Shown in pieces: positions 58,536 through 64,000 of a DNA stretch of 64,000 nt. Positions within the stretch are counted from its first letter, which is position 1, and every line of letters begins with the position of its first letter. The notes under the pieces are model-generated. The model ran no database searches. It was not told the DNA's origin and saw nothing but the letters and a program-made list of their open reading frames with translations. Source of the stretch: Solibacillus sp. FSL H8-0523. Lineage in GTDB: Bacteria; Bacillota; Bacilli; Bacillales_A; Planococcaceae. The position numbers were made by a program, and so were the translations under genes. The DNA lies in contig NZ_CP150291.1 in the NCBI RefSeq assembly GCF_038051985.1, positions 3,906,001 to 3,970,000 on the forward strand, given 5' to 3'.

Positions 58536-59198
58536 GCCTTCTTTAAAGGTTTCGAGTACGGGTAATAGTTCGAGTAAATCCTCAATCACCGCATCTGCTA
58601 GTACATCATGCCATCCAGCATCCTTTTTCCAAACACCTTTCATCCCCACATACCTCGCTGCTTTTACATCGTTTTCAGGATGGTCCCCAACAAAAATACT
58701 TGCACAAGGCGCTACTTGCAACTGCTCTAACGCCTTTAAGAAAATCCGCTCATCCGGCTTTTTCAGCCCCTCCCACTCCGATACTAAAATAACATCAAAA
58801 AACGATTCGATTTGTAATGCCCTTATATTGTCCATTTGAAATTGACCAAAACCATTTGTAATCATGCCTAACTTATAACCCGCCCGCTTTAAAGTTGCTA
58901 GCATTTCAACTAAATTTGGAAATGCTACACAGCTATATTTAAAATGCTGCACATAATCTTCTAATAGCTGCTCAGACGTGATTGTTGTCAGCGCAAATTC
59001 TTGAACAAGTTGTGCATATACCTTGTCCTTCCAAACATAACCTCGCTGATCGAGTTCGGTAAAGCGTCGGGTATATTGTTGCTTTGAGATGTGCCCCACA
59101 TAGTTATGTAAACGCTCATATTGCTTTTCCACAAAAACGCTTACCGACGCATCTCGGTTTAATAACGTCCCATCTAAATCAAATAGTATCGCTTTCAT
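58524..59198 (-). CDS. HAD-superfamily hydrolase
   Basis: 224 residues. Motif I FDLDGTLLNRD at the N-terminus, motif II ITNGFGQ, the Lys of LKKPDERIF, and motif IV FVGDHPENDVKAA. Helical cap. It is a phosphatase of unknown substrate. Its ATG directly follows the stop (TAG) of the upstream GNAT gene; GAGGTG lies 6 bases ahead within the end of that gene. Confidence 0.88.
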   Translation of the reverse strand: MKAILFDLDGTLLNRDASVSVFVEKQYERLHNYVGHISKQQYTRRFTELDQRGYVWKDKVYAQLVQEFALTTITSEQLLEDYVQHFKYSCVAFPNLVEMLATLKRAGYKLGMITNGFGQFQMDNIRALQIESFFDVILVSEWEGLKKPDERIFLKALEQLQVAPCASIFVGDHPENDVKAARYVGMKGVWKKDAGWHDVLADAVIEDLLELLPVLETFKEGATN

Positions 59199-59669
59199 CT
59201 AATTCACCTCTTTATCCATCGTCACTGTCTCCACCATAAAACCAAGCGGGCTCGGCGTAAATTCCTCTTTTGCAATATGAAATCCAAGATTTTTATAGAG
59301 GCGAATATTATCCTCTTCAGATTTACGAACCTTACAGCGTACAGTTCGCATTTGCTCTTTTTTGGCGAACTGTTCCACAAACTTTACAAGCAAACGCGCA
59401 ATGCCCTGCTTCTGAAATTCAGGTAGCACCGCTAACCTTGAAAAATAAACATGATCTTTATTAGATGTCACTTTTACAACCCCTACTAGCTGCGCATCCC
59501 TTTCCGCGCCAAACATCAACACACCATCCAAAAGCTCCTGTTCAATTGTTACTTTTGATTCCACTAAGGCACTCGACGGCATTTGCTCTTGTTCATAACG
59601 TTTAAACGCTGCATGAATCACCTCCAATATTTGCTGTGAATCGCTCACCCTTCTAATTATATTAAGCAT
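59199..59669 (-). CDS. GNAT family acetyltransferase
   Basis: 156 residues, AAGGAGG 7 bases before the ATG. GNAT motif A is RLAVLPEFQKQGIARLLVKFVEQFAKK, followed by LYKNLGFHIAKEEF. The N-terminus is variable. Forms a tight unit with the HAD gene. The target is unknown. Confidence 0.88.
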   Translation of the reverse strand: MLNIIRRVSDSQQILEVIHAAFKRYEQEQMPSSALVESKVTIEQELLDGVLMFGAERDAQLVGVVKVTSNKDHVYFSRLAVLPEFQKQGIARLLVKFVEQFAKKEQMRTVRCKVRKSEEDNIRLYKNLGFHIAKEEFTPSPLGFMVETVTMDKEVN

Positions 59670-59796
59670 TTCAGGACCTCCTTCATTTGTATAAAAATAA
59701 CATATTATATATTAAAATACAAAATAAGATTATCCTTTTTTTAATTTCATTACTCGTCTATGCGCCGTTTTTAGCTATCTTTCTTTATATCACCCA

Positions 59797-60612
59797 TCAA
59801 TCCTCACGTACCGTTATTTCTCCCCCATCTGAATGAAATTCTATATCGCCTTTCCGCGTCGTAAAAATATGAGCATTTACTGCTTCTAATGCCGCCACAG
59901 TTTCATCATGTTCAGGATTTTTATCAGAACTCGTAATGAGTGCATACATAGGCCTCACCGCTTCAATAAGCGCGGTCGTTTGCTCATTAAACCGGCCATG
60001 GTGTGGTACCTTTAAAAACGTGTGTGGCATGCGAATCGCCGTATCCATTAAAAGCTCCGCAATCCGCGGCGCTTCTATATCACCTGCAAACAAAAAACCA
60101 GTATCCCCGTGTCGTAAACTAATGACTAAAGAATGATCATTATCCCCCTCCATCGTTTGCATCGTTGGATACATCTCCCCCTTTACCTCTCCAACCGTAA
60201 GCTCACTTATTCCCGTAATTTTTTCAAGTACTAATTGCTTATTATCAATCGCCTGTAAAAATTCACGCGTTTGTTTACTATCACTTTCATAGTTCGGCAC
60301 ATACACATGTTCAATATCTAACGCATTTACAAGAGAATCCGCACCACCAACATGGTCCTTATCGTAATGTGTAATAACTAATGCCTTTAGCTTGTTAATA
60401 TTGTTCGACTGCAAATGGCGCAAAATCTTTTCTCCGTCATCTTCTTCCCCTGTATCAATCAATACATACTCGCCTTGATGGGAAATTAGTAAGCTATCCG
60501 CCTTACCTACTTTAAAGGCATGTACAATAAAATCATCTGAGACAATCATCGCCTGCCCGCTACATGCGGTTAATGGCAATAGCATAAAAAGATACATTAA
60601 TTTTTTTATCAT
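59797..60612 (-). CDS. ComEC-C-like metallo-beta-lactamase-fold lipoprotein
   Basis: 271 residues. A signal with lipobox LTAC (+1 Cys at about 17) leads to a metallo-beta-lactamase fold. FKVGKADSLLISHQGEYVLIDTG is like the start of the ComEC C-terminal domain, the metal motif is THYDKDHVGG, and KVPHHGRFNE and TSSDKNPEHDE follow. Members anchored outside may hydrolyse nucleic acid or phosphodiesters; none is assigned. Monocistronic. A lipoprotein form without the ComEC channel is the notable point. Confidence 0.82.
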   Translation of the reverse strand: MIKKLMYLFMLLPLTACSGQAMIVSDDFIVHAFKVGKADSLLISHQGEYVLIDTGEEDDGEKILRHLQSNNINKLKALVITHYDKDHVGGADSLVNALDIEHVYVPNYESDSKQTREFLQAIDNKQLVLEKITGISELTVGEVKGEMYPTMQTMEGDNDHSLVISLRHGDTGFLFAGDIEAPRIAELLMDTAIRMPHTFLKVPHHGRFNEQTTALIEAVRPMYALITSSDKNPEHDETVAALEAVNAHIFTTRKGDIEFHSDGGEITVRED

Positions 60613-60667
60613 CTATTAGCCCCTTCTATAACTCATTTGACATTACCTTAAAATGGAGAGCCGTCAA

Positions 60668-61729
60668 TTATTCCACCAATATTAATTTATATAGGTGATC
60701 ATCTGTTGTACTTTGCTGTCCACGCCCGTCTGTATTATTCGTTATAAAGTACAACGTATCCTCTTCAATCCATACATCACGAATTCGGCCTACATCATTC
60801 ACGACTTCACGTACTTTACTTGTTTTCAAATCAAACGCCAATAGTGCGGTACCTCTTAGTGCTGCCACATAAAGCATGTCTTGATCATAAGCCACTCCAG
60901 ACGGCGCCCACGTATGATCCTTCCCCGATGTAAATAACGGTGTCAACAGCCCATCTTGCTTTTCCGCTCCTTCAATATCCGGCCAGCCATAATTTTCACC
61001 TGGCTTTATTTCATTCACTTCATCATTTGCACTTTGCCCATGCTCGGTTGCGTACATTACTCCCTCTGGCGTCCAAGCCAGTCCTTGCGGGTTTCTGTGC
61101 CCATAACTATAAATCATGGAGTTTTTAAATGGATTATCCTCTGGAATGGAGCCATCTAAATTCACGCGCAAAATCTTTCCAGCAAGTGAATCCTTATTTT
61201 GCGCCAGCTCTGGATTCGATGCATCTCCCGTTGTTATATATAGCTTATGATCCGGCCCAATTTTTAAGCGCCCTCCGTGATGATAGGTCCCACTCGGAAT
61301 TTCATCGATTAACAGCAGTCGCTCATGCCACACCTCTTCAACTAGCTGCAACAACACAACACGGTTCAACAACTTACCATCTTTATTATATGTGTAATAG
61401 GCAAACGCTTGATTCGTATCAGCAAAATTCGGTGCTAATACAAAACCTAGTAGCCCTGCTTCTGCAGCGTCAGATAGTTGTTGCTCAAATAACACATCCT
61501 GACGCGACAATTCCCCATTTTGAACACGTACAATCTCTCCTGCACGCTCTGTTATATAAAAAACGTCCTCGTGCTTGTTAATTGCCCATGGAGCCTGTAA
61601 ATGATCTACAATGACTTCTAGTTGCCGTCCATCCATCTCCTGTATCTGTTCTTCACCCGTATCCTTATCATCGATTCCACAGCTACCTAATAACAGTACA
61701 ATGCATATACTACCTATCAACTTCTTCAA
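60668..61729 (-). CDS. PQQ-type sugar (aldose/sorbosone) dehydrogenase lipoprotein
   Basis: 353 residues from TTG 61729, with AGGAGG 8 bases ahead. A lipoprotein signal (LLLGSC) is followed by the six-bladed propeller of the glucose/sorbosone dehydrogenase family (PF07995): LQAPWAINKHEDVFYITERAGEI, then GTYHHGGRLKIGPDHKLYITTGD, SYGHRNPQGLAWTP and EHGQSANDEVNEI. Such enzymes oxidise aldoses with PQQ outside the cell. No PQQ synthesis genes are near, and Bacillales often lack them, so the cofactor and activity are uncertain. Confidence 0.88.
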   Translation of the reverse strand: MKKLIGSICIVLLLGSCGIDDKDTGEEQIQEMDGRQLEVIVDHLQAPWAINKHEDVFYITERAGEIVRVQNGELSRQDVLFEQQLSDAAEAGLLGFVLAPNFADTNQAFAYYTYNKDGKLLNRVVLLQLVEEVWHERLLLIDEIPSGTYHHGGRLKIGPDHKLYITTGDASNPELAQNKDSLAGKILRVNLDGSIPEDNPFKNSMIYSYGHRNPQGLAWTPEGVMYATEHGQSANDEVNEIKPGENYGWPDIEGAEKQDGLLTPLFTSGKDHTWAPSGVAYDQDMLYVAALRGTALLAFDLKTSKVREVVNDVGRIRDVWIEEDTLYFITNNTDGRGQQSTTDDHLYKLILVE

Positions 61730-61782
61730 CCCAATCACCTCCTGTAGTGCTCATTTTACAGAAAATTATGTAATCAATAACA

Positions 61783-61828
61783 ATAAAAAGCCTTTCCCTA
61801 TGTAACCAAGCGCGTTGCATAGGGAAAG
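61783..61828 (-). terminator. Terminator on the minus strand beyond a gene remnant
   Basis: CTTTCCCTATG (61792-61802) pairs with CATAGGGAAAG (61818-61828). The minus strand continues GGCTTTTTATTG. It sits just after the stop of the remnant at 61832. Confidence 0.82.
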
Positions 61829-61831
61829 ACC

Positions 61832-61905
61832 TTAAAAACCACCTTTTTTCATATCCTCAACTGTTGTATCCTTATCGGTAAACTGAACAACTAATGGCAA
61901 AACAT
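61832..61905 (-). pseudogene. Possible 3' gene remnant
   Basis: About 25 codons without a start encode a plausible protein end (DVLPLVVQFTDKDTTVED then KKGGF) and stop 4 bases before a strong terminator. The upstream part is replaced by a GNAT remnant on the other strand. Family not recognised; may be chance. Confidence 0.35.
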
Positions 61906-61910
61906 CCGTT

Positions 61911-62232
61911 GCAATAGGCGTACACAGCCTTAGTCGCGGAAAAGGCACCGGTATTTGAGTATGTGATACACTGGGCGAAACAACAGCAGCTACATCGCTT
62001 AGAATTAACGGTTATCGAACACAATCATCAAGCAATTCATCTTTATAGAAAAATGGGCTTTAAAGAAGAAGGCATCAAAAGAGATTCTTTGTGGATTGAT
62101 GGACAATTTGTAAATAATTTATATGAGCTTGCTCCTTTAACAAAAAAGAACCAAAGACACCCCCCGAATGGGCGACTTTGGTTCTACCATTTTTACCGAC
62201 AATTATTCTTAGCAAAAGAAAAAAGCGCATAG
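61911..62232 (+). pseudogene. Truncated and frameshifted GNAT acetyltransferase
   Basis: The first frame reads VHSLSRGKGTGI, the acetyl-CoA loop of a GNAT, and then hits TGA near 61956. A second frame continues the same protein (FEYVIHWAKQQQLHRLELTV, then NHQAIHLYRKMGFKEEG and VNNLYEL). The N-terminal half is gone, and a small deletion at the loop shifted the frame. Residues after about 62137 read through a terminator and are not family sequence. Confidence 0.75.
62147..62185 (-). terminator. Second terminator downstream of the tRNA cluster
   Basis: AGAACCAAAG pairs with CTTTGGTTCT, with an inner GC-rich pairing. The minus strand continues TTTTTTG. It may back up the first tRNA terminator. 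Confidence 0.8.
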
Positions 62233-62246
62233 CCTCTGCTATACGC
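62210..62246 (-). terminator. Terminator of the tRNA operon
   Basis: On the minus strand GCGTATAG pairs with CTATGCGC (one G-U) around CAGAGG, followed by TTTTTTCTTTT. It lies 8 bases after the last tRNA (Glu). Confidence 0.9.
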
Positions 62247-62253
62247 CTGTGAA

Positions 62254-62325
62254 TGACCCGTACGAGAATCGAACTCGTGTTACCGCCGTGAAAGGGCGGT
62301 GTCTTAACCGCTTGACCAACGGGCC
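62254..62325 (-). tRNA. tRNA-Glu (TTC)
   Basis: 72-base cloverleaf. Anticodon loop CTTTCAC between CCGCC and GGCGG. Acceptor GGCCCGT/ACGGGTC. The 3' CCA is not encoded. Last gene of the cluster. Confidence 0.96.
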
Positions 62326-62326
62326 A

Positions 62327-62402
62327 TGGCTCCGAAGGCAGGACTCGAACCTGCGACCTGCCGGTTAACAGCCGGATGCTCTACCAACTGAGCTACTTCG
62401 GA
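62327..62402 (-). tRNA. tRNA-Asn (GTT)
   Basis: Anticodon loop CTGTTAA. Acceptor TCCGAAG/CTTCGGA, CCA encoded. The anticodon stem has a T-C mismatch at its outer pair. Confidence 0.95.
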
Positions 62403-62411
62403 ACAATTATA

Positions 62412-62488
<77 letters not shown>

Positions 62489-62498
62489 CAAATAAAAC

Positions 62499-62572
62499 TG
62501 GAGCGGGTGATCGGAATCGAACCGACAACATCAGCTTGGAAGGCTGAGGTTTTACCACTAAACTACACCCGC
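62499..62572 (-). tRNA. tRNA-Gly (TCC)
   Basis: Anticodon loop CTTCCAA. Acceptor GCGGGTG/CACCCGC with discriminator T, CCA encoded. One of two glycine tRNAs here. Confidence 0.96.
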
Positions 62573-62575
62573 AAA

Positions 62576-62651
62576 TGGTGGGTTTGGACGGAATCGAACC
62601 GCCGACACTTAGAGCTTCAATCTAATGCTCTACCAACTGAGCTACAAACCC
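62576..62651 (-). tRNA. tRNA-Phe (GAA)
   Basis: Anticodon loop TTGAAGC between TTAGA and TCTAA. CCA encoded. Confidence 0.96.
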
Positions 62652-62659
62652 ACAAAAAA

Positions 62660-62735
62660 TGGCGGTCCCGACCGGGATCGAACCGGCGATCTCCTGCGTG
62701 ACAGGCAGGCATGTTAACCGCTACACCACGGGACC
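62660..62735 (-). tRNA. tRNA-Asp (GTC)
   Basis: Anticodon loop CTGTCAC between CCTGC and GCAGG. Discriminator G, CCA encoded. Confidence 0.96.
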
Positions 62736-62738
62736 ATT

Positions 62739-62813
<75 letters not shown>

Positions 62814-62843
62814 ACAATACTATTAAAACTTATGAAATTAAAA

Positions 62844-62936
62844 TGGAGGAGGTAGAGGGATTCGAACCCCCGCGCGGTGTTACCCGCCTGTCGGTTTTCA
62901 AGACCGATCCCTTCAGCCGAACTTGGGTATACCTCC
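62844..62936 (-). tRNA. tRNA-Ser (TGA)
   Basis: 93 bases with the long variable arm of class II tRNAs. Anticodon loop CTTGAAA. CCA encoded. Confidence 0.96.
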
Positions 62937-62946
62937 GAAATAAAGA

Positions 62947-63020
62947 TGGCTGCCGAGGGAGTCGAACCCACGACCTTTCGGGTATGAACCGAATGCTCTA
63001 GCCAGCTGAGCTAGGCAGCC
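62947..63020 (-). tRNA. Elongator tRNA-Met (CAT)
   Basis: Anticodon loop TTCATAC between TTCGG and CCGAA, as in elongator Met tRNA. CCA not encoded. An isoleucine-2 (lysidine) identity is less likely. Confidence 0.92.
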
Positions 63021-63040
63021 ATATAAAGTTATGAAAAAAT

Positions 63041-63116
63041 TGGTGGAGCCTAGCGGGATCGAACCGCTGACCTCCTGCGTGCAAGGCAGGCGCTCTCCCA
63101 GCTGAGCTAAGGCCCC
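63041..63116 (-). tRNA. tRNA-Ala (TGC)
   Basis: Anticodon loop CTTGCAC. The acceptor has the G3-U70 identity pair. CCA encoded. Confidence 0.97.
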
Positions 63117-63122
63117 ATAAAA

Positions 63123-63199
63123 TGGTCGGAATGACAGGATTCGAACCTACGACCCCTTGGTCCCAAACCAAGTGCTCTACCAAGCTGAGCTACATTCCG
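63123..63199 (-). tRNA. tRNA-Pro (TGG)
   Basis: Anticodon loop TTTGGGA between CTTGG and CCAAG. CCA encoded. Confidence 0.96.
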
Positions 63200-63218
63200 A
63201 ATTTGTCAAAACATATAT

Positions 63219-63295
63219 TGGTGCGCTCGACAGGACTTGAACCTACAACCTTCTGATTCGTAGTCAGATGCTCTATCCAATTGAGCTACGAGCGC
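63219..63295 (-). tRNA. tRNA-Arg (ACG)
   Basis: Anticodon loop CTACGAA (A34 to be converted to inosine). CCA encoded. Confidence 0.96.
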
Positions 63296-63302
63296 GTAAA
63301 AA

Positions 63303-63391
63303 TGGTGCCGAGGGCCGGAATCGAACCGGCACGGTGATCACTCACCGCAGGATTTTAAGTCCTGTGCGTCTGCCAGTTCCGCCACCCCGGC
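63303..63391 (-). tRNA. tRNA-Leu (TAA)
   Basis: 89 bases with a long variable arm. Anticodon loop CTTAAAA. CCA encoded. Confidence 0.96.
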
Positions 63392-63399
63392 ATATTTGA

Positions 63400-63471
63400 A
63401 GCGGAAGACGAGGTTCGAACTCGCGACCCCCACCTTGGCAAGGTGGTGTTCTACCACTGAACTACTTCCGC
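63400..63471 (-). tRNA. tRNA-Gly (GCC)
   Basis: Anticodon loop TTGCCAA between CCACC and GGTGG. CCA not encoded. Confidence 0.96.
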
Positions 63472-63522
63472 AAAAATGCAAGATATTTTTATACTGACAA
63501 GTTATGTAATTTTATAAAAAAC

Positions 63523-63598
63523 TGGTGAGCCATGAAGGACTCGAACCTTCGACCCTCTGATTAAAAGTCAGATGCTCTACCAACTGAGCTAATGGCTC
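63523..63598 (-). tRNA. tRNA-Lys (TTT)
   Basis: Anticodon loop CTTTTAA. CCA encoded. Confidence 0.96.
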
Positions 63599-63613
63599 TT
63601 TATTAAAAGAGAA

Positions 63614-63688
63614 TGGCTGGGGAACCTGGATTCGAACCAGGGCATGACGGAATCAAAATCCGTTGCCTTACCGCTTGGCTATACCCCA
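63614..63688 (-). tRNA. tRNA-Gln (TTG)
   Basis: Anticodon loop TTTTGAT between ACGGA and TCCGT. CCA encoded. Confidence 0.96.
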
Positions 63689-63713
63689 ACAATAAGTTAT
63701 TTATTAAAATAAA

Positions 63714-63790
63714 TGGGGCGACTGATGGGAATTGAACCCACGAATGCCGGAATCACAATCCGGTGCGTTAACCACTTCGCCACAACCGCC
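63714..63790 (-). tRNA. tRNA-His (GTG)
   Basis: Anticodon loop TTGTGAT. An extra 5' G pairs with the C discriminator, the histidine identity element. CCA encoded. Confidence 0.96.
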
Positions 63791-63817
63791 ATTATAATTA
63801 TTGTATTTATTTGAAAT

Positions 63818-63891
63818 TGGCAGGGGCAGTAGGAATTGAACCCACACTGACGGTTTTGGAGACCGTAGTTCTACCTTTAAACTATGCCCCT
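63818..63891 (-). tRNA. tRNA-Trp (CCA)
   Basis: Anticodon loop CTCCAAA. Discriminator G, 3' CCA encoded. Confidence 0.96.
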
Positions 63892-63900
63892 ATAAATAAA

Positions 63901-63984
63901 TGGTGGAGGGGGACGGATTCGAACCGCCGAACCCTAAGGAGCGGATTTACAGTCCGCCGCGTTTAGCCACTTCGCTACCCCTCC
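63901..63984 (-). tRNA. tRNA-Tyr (GTA)
   Basis: 84 bases with a long variable arm. Anticodon loop CTGTAAA. CCA encoded. First tRNA visible; the cluster probably continues beyond the window. Confidence 0.96.
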
Positions 63985-64000
63985 GACATAAAATACTTAT

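Noticed and set aside
61129-61581. 150-codon open frame on the plus strand
   Set aside because: Antisense to the sugar dehydrogenase gene, no SD, composition that of a shadow frame.

Overview
The window looks like a chromosome segment of a low-GC Gram-positive bacterium. The evidence is strong AGGAGG-type ribosome binding sites, frequent TTG and GTG starts, sigma-A promoters, an S-box (SAM-I) riboswitch, a consensus PerR box, SLH-anchored cell-wall proteins, and gene types shared with Bacillus (BmrCD, YheI/YheH-like; MetNPQ; AhpCF). I infer Bacillales, probably Planococcaceae (Solibacillus/Lysinibacillus-like). That placement rests on general gene content and no search was run.

Layout. 1-16.9 kb is mostly minus strand. 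It holds an AI-2E-type transporter (cut by the window edge), an M3 oligopeptidase, two chemoreceptors, a YebC-family regulator, a zinc peptidase, a divergent ECF sigma/anti-sigma-like pair, a tyrosine phosphatase, PlsC, a reductase/rRNA methyltransferase pair, a polysaccharide deacetylase, an SDR, a NERD protein and a HAD phosphatase. 17-24.5 kb holds a TauE/SafE exporter, DUF554, DinB, a deoxyinosine glycosylase, an oligopeptide-binding lipoprotein, an amidohydrolase and a kinase-like protein. 24.6-28.5 kb is a heterodimeric ABC exporter (BmrCD-like) behind a long leader with two short ORFs and two terminators. 28.7-34.4 kb holds an MMPL/RND transporter, a divergent MerR/B12-type regulator, and ahpCF with a PerR box. 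34.6-36 kb is a ragged zone with a chemoreceptor remnant, two tandem 40-codon genes and another small ORF. 36-42.9 kb has a glutathione peroxidase, an SLH-NlpC/P60 hydrolase and the SAM-riboswitch-controlled metNPQ plus M20 hydrolase operon. 43-62 kb is a mosaic of small metabolic genes: GNATs, NUDIX, HAD, M20, signal peptidase, a second sigma/DUF4179 pair, RidA plus threonine dehydratase, and two lipoproteins. Several gene remnants lie among them. 62.25-64 kb is a minus-strand cluster of 19 tRNA genes that continues past the window end.

The most interesting points are regulatory. (i) The bmrCD-like leader has two SD-led mini-ORFs and two intrinsic terminators. (ii) A 10-codon leader peptide upstream of a GNAT acetyltransferase carries three segments that form mutually exclusive hairpins, one hiding the acetyltransferase SD; this is the erm/cat translational-attenuation design. 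(iii) A 122-bp palindromic intergenic repeat occurs twice, with compensatory changes in an inner stem and an invariant 12-nt loop. (iv) Two adjacent 40-codon paralogous genes are easy to miss. Most structural genes belong to known families. The novelty, if any, lies in these small elements.
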